A stretch of DNA of 64,000 bases from Oscillospiraceae bacterium NTUH-002-81 (GCA_032620915.1 CP136052.1:1216501-1280500), one strand, 5' to 3'. Counted from the first letter of the stretch, positions 32,221-44,372 are shown. Translations and numbers: made by a program. Notes: a model not told the origin generated them from the sequence alone.

Positions 32221-35200
32221 ATGGCAAAAGCGTTCATGGAAGTATTTCCGGGACTGAAATTAAGTGAAGATATCCAGGATCTGTTTGCACAGACAGAGGT
32301 GGAGCGGGTGGCGACCACCCGCAACCGGGACATTCTGCGCATTTATATGAACAGTGAGCGGCTCATCCAGAAGCCCCAGATCTACAAGGCAGAGCAGACT
32401 ATCCGGCAGCAGCTGTTTCCGCGGATGCGCATGTCCATTAAGATCATTGAAAAATTCCGGCTGTCGGAGCAGTATTCCCCCCGGACGCTGATGGATGTGT
32501 ATTATGACAGTATCCTGACGGAGTTCAAAAATTACAGCCGGGTGGAGTATAATCTGTTTTCCCAGGCCAAATGGGAGTTTACCGAGGATCGGAAGCTGAC
32601 ATTACACATCCCGGACAGTGTCATTGCCCGGGAAAAAAGTGACGAGATCGTCCGGGTGCTGGAAAAGATTTTCTGCGAGCGCTGCGGCATGGATCTGATC
32701 ACCGCCGTGGAGTATGAGGCGCCCAAGGAGAGCAAATACCGGAAAAACAGTGAGGAGCAGATCGCAAGGGAGATCCAGGAGATCGTGCGCCACACGAAGG
32801 GAGCCGGGGAAGGGCCGCTGCTGGAAGCCAAGGGGGCAGACCTGCCCTGGGACGATGCGCCAAAGGCGGAGAAGCCGGCGGAAAAAGCGGAGAACAGGGA
32901 CAAAGAAACAAAAGAAAAAGCTGCCGGGCAGACCGGCGCGTCCAGGGACAAGGGCGGCCAGAACGGACAGGCAGCAGGCGGCAGAACGTTCCAGAAGAAG
33001 GAGTTCCGCAAAGGCGGCTTCCAGAAAAACGGCGGCGGCTTTGCCGGTGGCTACAAGCGCTCCGATAATCCCGATGTTTTATATGGAAGAGATTTTGAAG
33101 ACAACGCCATCCCCATGGATCAGATTCTGGGTGAGATGGGCGAGGTGACCGTCCGGGGCCAGATCAGCAGTCTGGAAACCCGGGAGATCCGGGGCGAGAA
33201 GACCATCATCATCATGAATGTGACGGATTTCACCGACACCATGAGCATCAAGATTTTTACAAAAAACGAGTTTTTAAGTGACATTCTGGGTGGACTGAAG
33301 CAGGGTGGCTTCATTAAGCTGAAGGGTGTCACCACCATTGATAAATTTGACAGTGAGCTGACCATCGGTTCCGTGGTGGGCATCAAGAAGATCCCGGATT
33401 TCCGGGTGCGGCGGATGGACACCAGCGCCCAGAAACGGGTGGAGCTGCACTGCCACACGAAGATGAGCGATATGGACGGTGTGTCCGATGTGAAGGATCT
33501 CATCGGCACGGCCATTTCCTGGGGACACAAGGCGCTGGCGGTCACCGACCACGGCATTGTCCAGGCGTTCCCGGACGCCAATCACGCGGTGCCCAAAGGC
33601 AGCGATTTCAAGGTGATCTACGGCGTGGAGGCGTACCTGGTGGACGACTTAAAACAGATCGTGCAGCACGCCAAAGGCCAGAAGCTGGACGACACCTATG
33701 TGGTGTTCGATATCGAGACGACCGGTTTTTCCAATCTGAAAAACAAGATCATCGAGATCGGCGCCGTGAAGGTGGTGGGCGGCGTCATCACGGAGAAGTT
33801 CAGCACCTTCGTCAACCCCCAAGTGCCCATTCCCTTTGAGATCGAGCATCTGACGGGTATCAATGACAACATGGTGCTGGATGCGCCCACCATCGACAAG
33901 GTGCTGCCGGAATTCATGGCATTCTGTCAGGACGCCGTCATGGTGGCCCACAATGCGGATTTCGATATGGGATTTATCAAGCGGAATTTAAGCCTTCTTG
34001 GCATGGAACGGGATTTTACCATCGTGGACACGGTGGCCATTGCCCGGATCCTGCTGCCCAACCTGAACCGGTTCAAGCTGGACACGGTGGCGAAGGCGCT
34101 GAATATTTCGCTGGAAAATCATCACCGGGCCGTGGACGATGCGGGCTGTACGGCGGAGATTTTTGTAAAATTTGTGGAAATGCTGAAAAAGATGGACGTC
34201 TACACGCTGGACGATCTGAACCGGATCGGCAAACTTTCCGACGATGCCATCCGCAAGCTGCATTCCTACCATGCCATCATTCTGGCGAAAAACGAGACGG
34301 GGCGGCTGAATCTGTACCGGCTGATCTCCGCCTCTCATCTGAAATATTTCCAGCGGCAGCCCAAGATCCCCAAATCCCTGCTTATGCAGTACCGGGAGGG
34401 ACTGATCCTGGGGTCTGCCTGCGAGGCCGGAGAGCTGTTCCGGGCGCTGGTGCGGGACAGCACCGAGGAAGACATTGCCCGGATCGTGAATTTTTATGAT
34501 TATCTGGAAATCCAGCCCATCGGCAACAACATGTTCATGCTGCGGGACAACGAGTCGGCGGCCCAGACCGAGGAGGATCTGCGGGACTACAACCGGCGGA
34601 TCGTGGCGCTGGGCGAGCAGTTCAACAAGCCGGTGGTTGCCACCTGCGATGTGCATTTCCTGAACCCGGAGGACGAGATTTACCGCCGGATCATCATGGC
34701 CAGCAAGGGCTTCAAGGACGCGGACGATCAGGCACCCCTGTTTTTGCGCACCACCGAGGAAATGTTGAAGGAATTCGAGTATCTGGGCAGCCGGAAAGCG
34801 GAAGAGGTGGTCATCACCAACACCAACCGGATCGCGGACGCCATCGAGCCCCTGTCCCCGGTGCGGCCCGACAAATGCCCGCCGGTCATCCCGGATTCGG
34901 ACAAAATGCTCCGGGAAATCTGCTACACCAAGGCCCATGAGATTTACGGAGAAAATCTGCCGGACATCGTTACCGAGCGGCTGGAGCGGGAACTGAACTC
35001 CATCATTTCCAACGGGTTCGCCGTAATGTACATCATCGCCCAGAAGCTGGTGTGGAAATCCAACGAGGACGGCTATCTGGTGGGCTCCCGTGGTTCCGTC
35101 GGTTCCTCCTTCGTAGCAACCATGGCCGGTATCACGGAGGTCAATCCGTTAAGCCCTCATTATTACTGCGCCTCCTGCCACTACAGCGATTTTGATTCCG

Positions 35201-36795
35201 AGGAGGTCAAAGCCTTTGGCGGCCGTTCCGGCTGTGATATGCCGGATAAAACGTGTCCGGTGTGCGGCGCACCGCTGAAAAAGGACGGGTTCGACATCCC
35301 CTTTGAAACGTTCCTGGGATTCAAGGGAAACAAGGAGCCGGATATCGACCTGAACTTCTCCGGGGAATACCAGAGTAATGCCCACAAATACACGGAGGTC
35401 ATTTTCGGTGCCGGGCAGACGTTCCGGGCGGGCACCATCGGTACCGTGGCGGAGAAGACAGCCTTTGGCTATGTCCGGGGGTATTTTGAGGATAAAGGCA
35501 TCCGAAAACGAAGCTGTGAGATCGAGCGGATCGCGTCGGGCTGTGTGGGCATCCACCGGACGACGGGCCAGCACCCCGGCGGCATCATCGTTCTGCCTCT
35601 GGGCGAGGAGATCAACAGCTTTACGCCGGTACAGCATCCGGCCAACGATATGACCACGGACATCATCACCACCCATTTTGACTATCACTCCATTGACCAC
35701 AACCTGCTGAAGCTGGACATTCTGGGGCACGATGATCCCACCATGATCCGTATGCTGGAAGACCTCATTGGATTTGATGCGAAAAAAATCCCGCTGGACG
35801 ACCGGAAGGTGATGACGCTGTTCCAGAACACCAGCGCCCTGGGCATCACGCCGGAGGACATCGGCGGCACCCGGCTGGGTTCCCTTGGCATCCCGGAGTT
35901 TGGTACGGAATTTGCTATGCAGATGCTGATTGATACCAAACCCACGTCCTTTTCTGATCTGGTGCGAATCGCCGGACTAGCCCACGGAACGGACGTATGG
36001 CTGGGCAATGCCCAGACGCTGATCCTGGAAGGAAAAGCCACCATTTCCACGGCCATCTGTACCCGTGACGATATCATGATCTACCTGATCAGCAAGGGGC
36101 TGGATTCCGAGGAATCCTTCAAGATCATGGAGGCTGTCCGAAAGGGTACCGTGGCCAAAGGAAAGTGTGATAACTGGCCGGAGTGGAAGGCGGATATGAT
36201 CGCCCATGACGTGCCGGACTGGTATATCTGGTCCTGCGAGAAGATCAAGTACATGTTCCCCAAGGCCCATGCGGCGGCTTATGTCATGATGGCCTGGCGG
36301 ATCGCCTACTGTAAGGTGTACCATCCGCTGGCCTATTATGCGGCCTATTTCAGTATCCGTGCTACCAGCTTTAACTATGAGCTCATGTGCCTGGGAAAGG
36401 AGCGGCTGGAATATCATATGAAGGATTACGAGGCCAGACGAAAAGCCAAACAGCTCAGCAACAAAGAGGAAGATACGTTAAAGGACATGAAGCTGGTACA
36501 GGAAATGTACGCCAGAGGCTTTGATTTTGTGCCCATTGATATTTTCCGGGCGGAAGCGTCCCGGTTCCAGATCATCGACGGAAAGCTGATGCCTGCCCTG
36601 GCAACCATCGACGGCATGGGAGACAAGGCGGCGGAGGCCATTGTGGATGCGGCCAAGGACGGCCCGTTCCTGTCCAAAGACGACTTCCGGCAGCGCACCA
36701 AGGTGCCCAAGACCGTGGTGGATCTCATGGACGATCTGAACCTGCTGGGCGACCTGCCCGAGTCCAACCAGCTGTCACTGTTTGATTTTACGTAG
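32221..36795 (+). CDS. polC: DNA polymerase III alpha subunit, PolC type
   Basis: This is the replicative polymerase of low-GC Gram-positives. The 1524-residue protein has an N-terminal domain and a charged, Gly/Lys-rich linker (about 200-280). An OB-fold region follows (VTVRGQISSLETREIRGEKTI). The PHP domain (VELHCHTKMSDMDG) is split by an inserted DnaQ-like exonuclease (VFDIETTGFSNLKNKIIEIG, with AVDDAGCT). The zinc module is CASCHYSDF and CPVCGAP. The polymerase core has GSRGSVGSS and PDIDLNFSGEYQ, and it ends with a helix-hairpin region and LPESNQLSLFDF, which resembles a clamp-binding tail. Confidence 0.97.
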   Translation: MAKAFMEVFPGLKLSEDIQDLFAQTEVERVATTRNRDILRIYMNSERLIQKPQIYKAEQTIRQQLFPRMRMSIKIIEKFRLSEQYSPRTLMDVYYDSILTEFKNYSRVEYNLFSQAKWEFTEDRKLTLHIPDSVIAREKSDEIVRVLEKIFCERCGMDLITAVEYEAPKESKYRKNSEEQIAREIQEIVRHTKGAGEGPLLEAKGADLPWDDAPKAEKPAEKAENRDKETKEKAAGQTGASRDKGGQNGQAAGGRTFQKKEFRKGGFQKNGGGFAGGYKRSDNPDVLYGRDFEDNAIPMDQILGEMGEVTVRGQISSLETREIRGEKTIIIMNVTDFTDTMSIKIFTKNEFLSDILGGLKQGGFIKLKGVTTIDKFDSELTIGSVVGIKKIPDFRVRRMDTSAQKRVELHCHTKMSDMDGVSDVKDLIGTAISWGHKALAVTDHGIVQAFPDANHAVPKGSDFKVIYGVEAYLVDDLKQIVQHAKGQKLDDTYVVFDIETTGFSNLKNKIIEIGAVKVVGGVITEKFSTFVNPQVPIPFEIEHLTGINDNMVLDAPTIDKVLPEFMAFCQDAVMVAHNADFDMGFIKRNLSLLGMERDFTIVDTVAIARILLPNLNRFKLDTVAKALNISLENHHRAVDDAGCTAEIFVKFVEMLKKMDVYTLDDLNRIGKLSDDAIRKLHSYHAIILAKNETGRLNLYRLISASHLKYFQRQPKIPKSLLMQYREGLILGSACEAGELFRALVRDSTEEDIARIVNFYDYLEIQPIGNNMFMLRDNESAAQTEEDLRDYNRRIVALGEQFNKPVVATCDVHFLNPEDEIYRRIIMASKGFKDADDQAPLFLRTTEEMLKEFEYLGSRKAEEVVITNTNRIADAIEPLSPVRPDKCPPVIPDSDKMLREICYTKAHEIYGENLPDIVTERLERELNSIISNGFAVMYIIAQKLVWKSNEDGYLVGSRGSVGSSFVATMAGITEVNPLSPHYYCASCHYSDFDSEEVKAFGGRSGCDMPDKTCPVCGAPLKKDGFDIPFETFLGFKGNKEPDIDLNFSGEYQSNAHKYTEVIFGAGQTFRAGTIGTVAEKTAFGYVRGYFEDKGIRKRSCEIERIASGCVGIHRTTGQHPGGIIVLPLGEEINSFTPVQHPANDMTTDIITTHFDYHSIDHNLLKLDILGHDDPTMIRMLEDLIGFDAKKIPLDDRKVMTLFQNTSALGITPEDIGGTRLGSLGIPEFGTEFAMQMLIDTKPTSFSDLVRIAGLAHGTDVWLGNAQTLILEGKATISTAICTRDDIMIYLISKGLDSEESFKIMEAVRKGTVAKGKCDNWPEWKADMIAHDVPDWYIWSCEKIKYMFPKAHAAAYVMMAWRIAYCKVYHPLAYYAAYFSIRATSFNYELMCLGKERLEYHMKDYEARRKAKQLSNKEEDTLKDMKLVQEMYARGFDFVPIDIFRAEASRFQIIDGKLMPALATIDGMGDKAAEAIVDAAKDGPFLSKDDFRQRTKVPKTVVDLMDDLNLLGDLPESNQLSLFDFT

Positions 36796-37000
36796 ACAGT
36801 TTGCAGCATCAGATTGTATCGGTGTGTGCCTGGTTCGCGCCGGCTTGCGGCAACAGATGGTATTGTTGTGTGGATGGTTTCCGAGAGTCTGTGGTGTTAG
36901 CTTGTATTGACGGATAGATGTGTTGTGAAGGCAGGCGTTTTGGATGCATAATTGTAAAATCGGTTTTGAAAAATAAATGGAAGATATAGAAAGGATTCAC

Positions 37001-37700
37001 ATGGCTATAGAAGCAATCTTCTTTGATTTAGATAATACGTTGCTGGATTTTAACCGGGCAGAGCGGGCGGCACTGCAAAAGGTGCTGCCCGGCTACGGCA
37101 TTACCCCCACACCGGAGGTGCTGGCCCGGTATCATGAGCTCAATGACTACCACTGGAAACAGCTGGAGCTGGGAAATCTTACGAGAGAACAGGTTATGCA
37201 GTACCGGTTTGACCGGCTGCTGGAAGAACTGGGGGTGTCCGGTGACGGCGCCCGGCTCTCGGATGCGTATGAAAATCAGCTGGCCGCAGGGGAAAACTTC
37301 TATATAGAAGGGGCAAGAGAACTGCTGGACGACCTGAAAGAAAAGTATGTGCTTTGCTTGGCCACCAATGGCGCTGCCCATGTGCAGCGGCAGCGGCTGC
37401 ACAACAGCGGGCTGGACAAAGATTTCGCTCATATCTTCATATCAGAGAAACTGCAGGCGGACAAGCCATCGGCCGCTTTTTACGATGCCTGCTTTGCGGC
37501 ATTGCCGGGCATCAAAAGAGAAGAGACCGTCATGGTGGGCGACAGCCTCACTTCTGATATCAAAGGAGGAAAAAGCGGCCGGGATGCGGACCGTGTGGTA
37601 TTGCCCGAAAGGGCATCCGAGGCCGGCACGGGCACAGATGGCAGCGGTGCCGGATAAGATCATAGAAACACTGGGAGAACTGAAAACGGCTCTGGGGTGA
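37001..37700 (+). CDS. HAD hydrolase, YjjG-like nucleotidase, frameshifted
   Basis: This is a haloacid-dehalogenase phosphatase of the YjjG (noncanonical pyrimidine nucleotidase) branch. Motif I is FFDLDNTLLDF (residues 6-16), motif II is LATNG, and motif III/IV is DKPSAAFYD and MVGDSLTSDIKGG. A run of five A (37570-37574) then shifts the frame. With four A the text continues KAAGMRTVWYCPKGHP and ends at 37700, about 232 residues. The start at 37001 follows AAAGGA. It lies alone between polC and the heat-shock operon; nothing is recognised in 36796-37000. Confidence 0.85.
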
Positions 37701-37717
37701 CCCCGGAGCCGTTTTCA
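37681..37717 (+). terminator. Terminator overlapping the end of the HAD gene
   Basis: TGAAAACGGCTC pairs with GAGCCGTTTTCA around a GGGG/CCCC-closed loop. The restored stop codon of the HAD gene lies inside the hairpin. Confidence 0.75.
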
Positions 37718-38005
37718 GTTCAGCCGCGCATATCCCGGGCTTTCAGTTCAGCCGCACCCATTCGCAAAATCGCGCCTGTCGGCGCTTTTCGCTGCTGACG
37801 CAGCTGGCTTTTGCTCATTACCGGGCGCTCTGCCCTGGGTTTTCAGTTCAGCCGCGCCCATTCGCAAAATCGCGCCTGTCGGCGCTTTTCGCTGCTGACG
37901 CAGCTGGTTTTTGCTCATTAGCGGGCGCTCTGCCCAAGCTTTCTCCCGCCCGGATTTTTATGCGAGCATAAAATCCGTCCGAAAGCAAGCTTGGCTGAAC
38001 TGAAA
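37712..38005. repeat. Intergenic palindrome-ended repeat, copy 2, with tandem unit
   Basis: The left end TTTCAGTTCAGCCGC occurs three times (from 37712, 37741 and 37841), and the right end GGCTGAACTGAAA (37993-38005) is its inverse. Between them a 95-base unit is repeated with a 100-base period (37741-37835 and 37841-37935) with three mismatches. An inner nest AAGCTT, then CGGATTTTTATG/CATAAAATCCG, then AAGCTT follows. It is related to 16731-16885. No reading frame is supported. Confidence 0.75.
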
Positions 38006-38035
38006 TTATAAAATTATAAAATCTTTATAAACCTA

Positions 38036-38064
38036 TTGACAAAGAATAGGGGAAGTGTTAGTTT
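38036..38064 (+). promoter_or_regulatory. Sigma-A promoter of the hrcA operon
   Basis: TTGACA (38036-38041) and TAGTTT (38059-38064) have 17-base spacing. The CIRCE operator begins 15 bases downstream. Confidence 0.7.
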
Positions 38065-38078
38065 ATCTACATAAGATA

Positions 38079-38105
38079 TTAGCACTCCTAAGTAATGAGT
38101 GCTAA
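38079..38105. promoter_or_regulatory. CIRCE operator
   Basis: This is a perfect TTAGCACTC-N9-GAGTGCTAA, the HrcA binding site. It lies between the promoter and hrcA, giving autoregulated heat-shock control of the four-gene chaperone cluster. Confidence 0.98.
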
Positions 38106-38127
38106 CAAATCAAAAGGAGGGAGCAGA

Positions 38128-39186
38128 ATGGAACTGGATGACAGGAAGAAGAAAATCCTGACAGCGATCATCCGCAATTATCTGGAGACAGGTGAGCCGG
38201 TGGGATCGAGAACGATTTCCAAATATTCCGATCTGAATTTAAGTTCTGCGACCATCCGCAATGAGATGTCGGACCTGGAAGAGATGGGTCTGATTCTCCA
38301 GCCCCATACGTCGGCGGGCCGGATTCCTTCGGATAAAGGATATCGCCTGTATGTGGACACGATGATGGAGGAGAAGCAGCGGGAGATCACAGAGATGAAA
38401 GAGCTGATGATCGAGAAGGCTGACAAGATGGAGCAGGTGCTGCAGCAGGTAGCTAAGGTGCTTGCGGACAATACCCATTATACCTCCATTATTTCTTCCC
38501 CGAGATATCACAGGAGCAAGCTGAAGTTCATCCAGCTGTCTCTTGTGGACGAACGCCAGCTTCTGGCGGTTATTGTCGTGGAGGGAAACATTGTCAAGAA
38601 CAAGATCATTGACCTGGACGAGGCCATGGACAATGAGATGCTTCTGAAATTAAACATCCTCCTGAACACAAGCCTGAACGGGCTGACGCTGGAGGAGATC
38701 AACCTGGATATGATTTCCCGGTTGAAGAAACAGGCCGGGATCCACACGAACGTGGTGAGCAGCGTCATTGATGCTGTGGCGGAGGCCATACAGGTCAGCA
38801 CCGAGGACATGGAGATTTACACCAGCGGTGCGACGAACATTTTGAAATATCCGGAGCTCAGTGATAATGACCGGGCAACGGAGCTGATCGGCACCCTGGA
38901 GGAGAAGCAGGAGCTGGCGAACCTCATCGACGATACGATGGAAAACAACAGCAACACCGGCATTCAGGTGTATATCGGTCAGGAGACGCCGGTAAAGGCG
39001 ATGAAGGATTGCAGTGTGGTGACTGCCACCTACGATCTGGGAGACGGCATGCAGGGAACGGTTGGCATCATCGGGCCGAAGCGAATGGATTACGACAAGG
39101 TGATCCAGACGATGCGGACACTGATGGTACAGCTGGATGGAATTTATAAACGATCTGGGACACCAGAGGAAAGTGGTGATCAGTAA
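38128..39186 (+). CDS. hrcA: Heat-inducible transcription repressor HrcA
   Basis: This is a 352-residue repressor of class I heat-shock genes. The N-terminal winged helix (ILTAIIRNYLETGEPVGSRTISKYSDLNLSSATIRNEMSDLEEMG) is followed by a GAF-like domain and the characteristic ending (TVGIIGPKRMDYDKVIQTMRTL). The start at 38128 follows GGAGGGAG. The gene lies directly after the CIRCE element, and its stop codon shares one base with the grpE start. Confidence 0.97.
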   Translation: MELDDRKKKILTAIIRNYLETGEPVGSRTISKYSDLNLSSATIRNEMSDLEEMGLILQPHTSAGRIPSDKGYRLYVDTMMEEKQREITEMKELMIEKADKMEQVLQQVAKVLADNTHYTSIISSPRYHRSKLKFIQLSLVDERQLLAVIVVEGNIVKNKIIDLDEAMDNEMLLKLNILLNTSLNGLTLEEINLDMISRLKKQAGIHTNVVSSVIDAVAEAIQVSTEDMEIYTSGATNILKYPELSDNDRATELIGTLEEKQELANLIDDTMENNSNTGIQVYIGQETPVKAMKDCSVVTATYDLGDGMQGTVGIIGPKRMDYDKVIQTMRTLMVQLDGIYKRSGTPEESGDQ

Positions 39187-39857
39187 TGGGAAACGAAGAA
39201 TTCAAGAATGAAGATGCGGTAAAACAGGCAGTGGAAGAGGCGAAACGCCAGGCGGAAGCAGCTGCGGAGGAAGCCGCAGAAGAAGAGACAGCAGAAGCTG
39301 CAGAGGCGGAAGAGGCAGACGCACAGGATGCGGAAGAGCCCGAAGAGGATGCGGAAGCTGCCGCAGAGGACGGCCAGGAGAAGAAGGGGCTGTTCGGTAA
39401 GAAAAAGAAGGACAAAAAAGACAAGAAAGATATCCAGATAGAGGAGCTCACCGACCGGGTGAAGCGCCAGATGGCGGAGTTTGATAACTTCCGCAAGAGA
39501 ACCGAGAAAGAGAAAGCAGCCATGTTTGAGGTGGGAGCCAAGAGCGTGGTGGAGAAGATCCTTCCGGTCATTGATAACTTCGAGCGAGGTCTGGCAGGTC
39601 TGACCGAGGAGCAGAAGGCAGAGCCTTTTGCCCAAGGCGTAGAGATGACCTACAAGCAGCTGATGACGACGCTGGAGAGCATCGAAGTGAAGCCCATTGA
39701 GGCGGTTGGAAAGGAATTCGATCCGAACCTCCACAATGCCGTGATGCATGTGGAAGATGAGAACCTGGGCGAGAATGTCGTCGCAGAGGAATTCCAGAAA
39801 GGTTACACCTACCGTGATTCCGTGATCCGTCACAGCATGGTAAAGGTAGCCAACTAA
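39186..39857 (+). CDS. grpE: Nucleotide exchange factor GrpE
   Basis: GrpE releases ADP from DnaK. This 223-residue protein has a long acidic, Ala/Glu-rich N-terminus (about 80 residues, then KKGLFGKKKKDKKDKKD), longer than usual. The coiled coil and GrpE core (RQMAEFDNFRKRTEKEKA; ILPVIDNFERGL) and the beta-wing (GKEFDPNLHNAVMHVEDEN; GYTYRDSVIRHSMVKVAN) follow. It overlaps hrcA by one base. dnaK follows after 83 bases. Confidence 0.96.
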   Translation: MGNEEFKNEDAVKQAVEEAKRQAEAAAEEAAEEETAEAAEAEEADAQDAEEPEEDAEAAAEDGQEKKGLFGKKKKDKKDKKDIQIEELTDRVKRQMAEFDNFRKRTEKEKAAMFEVGAKSVVEKILPVIDNFERGLAGLTEEQKAEPFAQGVEMTYKQLMTTLESIEVKPIEAVGKEFDPNLHNAVMHVEDENLGENVVAEEFQKGYTYRDSVIRHSMVKVAN

Positions 39858-39928
39858 AAAGCTTTCAGGACGCGTCAGCGTTTTGATATAAAGACAGGTA
39901 ATCAGCAACAGAGAGATAGATTTGATAG

Positions 39929-41821
<1,893 letters not shown>

Positions 41822-41858
41822 AACGCAAGGGGCGGCCTGCACGGACAGGGTCGCTTAA

Positions 41859-41909
41859 GCACCGGAAGTCCGGCTGCGGAGGACATCTCCTGCAGCCGGA
41901 CTTTGGTGC
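41859..41909 (+). terminator. Long hairpin between dnaK and dnaJ
   Basis: GCACCGGAAGTCCGGCTGC pairs almost fully with the reverse-complement text ending TTGGTGC (41892-41909), with a 14-base top loop. No T-run follows (GTTGCATACGG), so attenuation or 3'-end protection is more likely than full termination, lowering dnaJ relative to dnaK. Confidence 0.65.
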
Positions 41910-41954
41910 GTTGCATACGGTATATCATGAGAAACAAGATGAAAGGTGAATAAA

Positions 41955-43142
41955 ATGGCGGAGAGCAAGAGAGATTACTATGAGGTGCTTGGCGTAGACC
42001 GGAGTGCGGACGAGGCAGCCATTAAAAAAGCATATCGTGTACTGGCAAAAAAATACCATCCCGATGCCAATCCGGGAGACAAGGAAGCGGAGAAGAAGTT
42101 CAAGGAGGCTTCCGAGGCTTACGCGGTGCTGAGTGATCCGGAGAAGAGAAAACAGTACGATCAGTTCGGCCATGCTGCTTTTGACGGAAGTGCGGGGGCA
42201 GGCGGCTTTGATTTCAACAATATGGATATGGGAGACATTTTCGGAGATATTTTCGGAGATTTCTTCGGCGGCGGCAGAAGCCGCAGTGCGAACAGTGGCC
42301 CGATGAAGGGTGCCAACGTGCGCGCCAGTGTTCGCATTACCTTTGATGAAGCCATTTCCGGCTGCGAGAAGGAGCTGGAGCTGACGCTGAAAGATGAGTG
42401 CCCGACCTGCCACGGATCCGGCGCCAAGGCGGGAACCTCCCCGGTTACCTGCTCCAAGTGCGGCGGAAAAGGCCAGGTGGTATTTACACAGCAGTCATTG
42501 TTTGGTATGGTAAGAAATGTACAGACCTGTCCGGACTGCCACGGCACCGGTAAGGTCATCAAGGACAAATGTCCGGACTGCTACGGAACCGGCTATATTG
42601 CCAGCAAGAAGAAGATCCAGGTGTCCATTCCGGCCGGTATCGACAACGGCCAGAGCATCCGTATCCGGGACAAAGGAGAACCCGGCGTCAACGGCGGCCC
42701 CAGAGGCGATCTGCTGGTGGAGGTTGTGGTTTCCAGACATCCGGTATTCCAGCGGCAGGATATGAACATTTTCTCCACCGTGCCCATCAGCTTTGCACAG
42801 GCAGCACTGGGCGGCGAGCTGCGGATCAATACCGTGGACGGCCCCGTCATTTATGATGTGAAGCCCGGCACCCAGACCGACACCAAAGTGCGTCTGAAAG
42901 GCAAGGGTGTGCCTTCCCTGCGGAACAAATCTGTCCGCGGCGACCACTATGTCACTCTGGTGGTGAAGACACCGGAGCGGCTGAGCAATGAGGCCAAGGA
43001 GCTGTTAAAGCAGTTTGACATGGCCAGCGGCAACAGCCTGAACCAGTCGGAAGAGGCGGCAGGCAAGGACAAGGAGAAAGGCAAGGATAAGCCGAAGAAG
43101 AAGGGTTTCATGGATAAGCTAAAGGAGACCTTCGAGGAATAG
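41955..43142 (+). CDS. dnaJ: Chaperone DnaJ (Hsp40)
   Basis: The 395-residue co-chaperone stimulates DnaK ATPase. The J domain (residues 4-70, with the HPDAN form of the HPD motif) is followed by a Gly/Phe-rich region and four CxxCxGxG zinc repeats ([37 protein letters not shown]). The C-terminal substrate domain follows. An extra Lys-rich tail ([23 protein letters not shown]) is present. The start at 41955 follows GAAAGGTG. Confidence 0.96.
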   Translation: MAESKRDYYEVLGVDRSADEAAIKKAYRVLAKKYHPDANPGDKEAEKKFKEASEAYAVLSDPEKRKQYDQFGHAAFDGSAGAGGFDFNNMDMGDIFGDIFGDFFGGGRSRSANSGPMKGANVRASVRITFDEAISGCEKELELTLKDECPTCHGSGAKAGTSPVTCSKCGGKGQVVFTQQSLFGMVRNVQTCPDCHGTGKVIKDKCPDCYGTGYIASKKKIQVSIPAGIDNGQSIRIRDKGEPGVNGGPRGDLLVEVVVSRHPVFQRQDMNIFSTVPISFAQAALGGELRINTVDGPVIYDVKPGTQTDTKVRLKGKGVPSLRNKSVRGDHYVTLVVKTPERLSNEAKELLKQFDMASGNSLNQSEEAAGKDKEKGKDKPKKKGFMDKLKETFEE

Positions 43143-43196
43143 CAGTGCGGCAGTTGCAACCAGACAATCAGTTTTGAAGAACAGGAAGGGATTAAC

Positions 43197-44360
43197 ATGA
43201 CAAAGATAGACATTATTTCAGGGTTCCTCGGAGCCGGAAAGACCACATTGATCAGAAAATTGCTGGACGAGGCGCTGAAAGGCCAGAAGATCGTCCTCAT
43301 CGAGAATGAGTTCGGTGAGATCGGTATCGACGGCGGCTTCTTAAAAGATGCCGGTGTGCAGATCACAGAGATGAACTCCGGTTGCATCTGCTGCTCTCTG
43401 GTGGGCGATTTTGGCACCGCTCTGCAGGATGTATTAAAGCAGTTCGCCCCTGACCGGATCATCATCGAGCCCTCCGGCGTGGGCAAGCTGTCTGACGTCA
43501 TGAAGGCTGTGCTGAAAGTGGCAGATGAGGCAGATATCGAGCTTTCCACTTACACTGCTGTGGCAGATGCCATGAAGTGCAAAATGTTTATGAAAAACTT
43601 CGGCGAATTCTACAACAATCAGATCGAGAGCGCCAAGTGTATCGTGCTGAGCAGAACCCAGAAGCTCTCCGAGAAGAAGCTGGATGAGGTTGTTGCTATG
43701 ATCCGGGAGAAAAATCCGGAGGCAACCATTGTCACTACTCCTTGGGATGATATTTCCGGCGCACAGATCATGGATGCCATGGAGAAAAAGAACGATTTCG
43801 TTATGCAGCTGATGGAAGAGGAAGAGCATGACCACGATCACTGCGGCTGCGATCATGACCATGATCACGAGCATCATCATCACGATCATGACCATGACCA
43901 TGAAGAGCATGACCACCACGATCACGACCATGACCATGAGGAGCATGATCACCACGATCATGACCATGACCACGAGGAGCATGATCACCATGATCACGAA
44001 CATCATGAGCATCACTACGATGAGCACGGTAACTGCAGCTGCGGCCACCATCATCATGACCATGAGGGCCATCATCACGCAGATGATGTATTTACCAGTT
44101 GGGGCACCGAGACCCATCATAAATACACCGACGACGAGGTACAGGAAGTGCTGGAGCGCATGGCCAACAGTCAGGAATTCGGCATGGTACTGCGTGCAAA
44201 GGGCATGATCCAGGCAACAGACGGCACATGGATCTACTTTGACCTTGTGCCCGGCGAATACGAGATCCGTAAGGGAGAGCCGGAAGTGACCGGCCGCCTG
44301 TGCGTGATCGGTACAGAACTGAAAACAGAAGAGATCGAGCGGGCATTCCGTTTGAAGTAA
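43197..44360 (+). CDS. COG0523 (CobW-like) GTPase with long His-rich region
   Basis: This 387-residue G3E GTPase is of the zinc/cobalt chaperone type. The P-loop is GFLGAGKTT, the metal motif is CICC in NSGCICCSL, and Walker B/G3 is EPSGVGK; SRTQ stands at the position of the usual NKxD. Residues about 208-300 are mostly His, Asp and Glu, a strong metal-binding tract built from near-identical units, and the CobW C-terminal domain follows. A metal store or chaperone role, probably zinc or nickel, is inferred. The next gene is a second G3E-like protein. Confidence 0.85.
   Translation: MTKIDIISGFLGAGKTTLIRKLLDEALKGQKIVLIENEFGEIGIDGGFLKDAGVQITEMNSGCICCSLVGDFGTALQDVLKQFAPDRIIIEPSGVGKLSDVMKAVLKVADEADIELSTYTAVADAMKCKMFMKNFGEFYNNQIESAKCIVLSRTQKLSEKKLDEVVAMIREKNPEATIVTTPWDDISGAQIMDAMEKKNDFVMQLMEEEEHDHDHCGCDHDHDHEHHHHDHDHDHEEHDHHDHDHDHEEHDHHDHDHDHEEHDHHDHEHHEHHYDEHGNCSCGHHHHDHEGHHHADDVFTSWGTETHHKYTDDEVQEVLERMANSQEFGMVLRAKGMIQATDGTWIYFDLVPGEYEIRKGEPEVTGRLCVIGTELKTEEIERAFRLK
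43828..44080 (+). repeat. His/Asp-coding tandem repeat
   Basis: Near-identical units of about 42 bases code (DHDHDHEEHDHH)n. The array could expand or contract by slippage, changing the length of the His tract. Confidence 0.7.
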
Positions 44361-44372
44361 GGATGTGAAGAA

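Noticed and set aside
36796-37000. Small gene or RNA between polC and the HAD gene
   Set aside because: No frame with a binding site, no convincing stem with T-run and no recognisable RNA was seen; it probably holds only the HAD promoter.
38079-38105. Transcription terminator
   Set aside because: It is a perfect CIRCE sequence between a promoter and hrcA with no T-run.
43828-44080. CRISPR-like array
   Set aside because: The repeats are in frame, code His/Asp/Glu within a GTPase, and have no distinct spacers.
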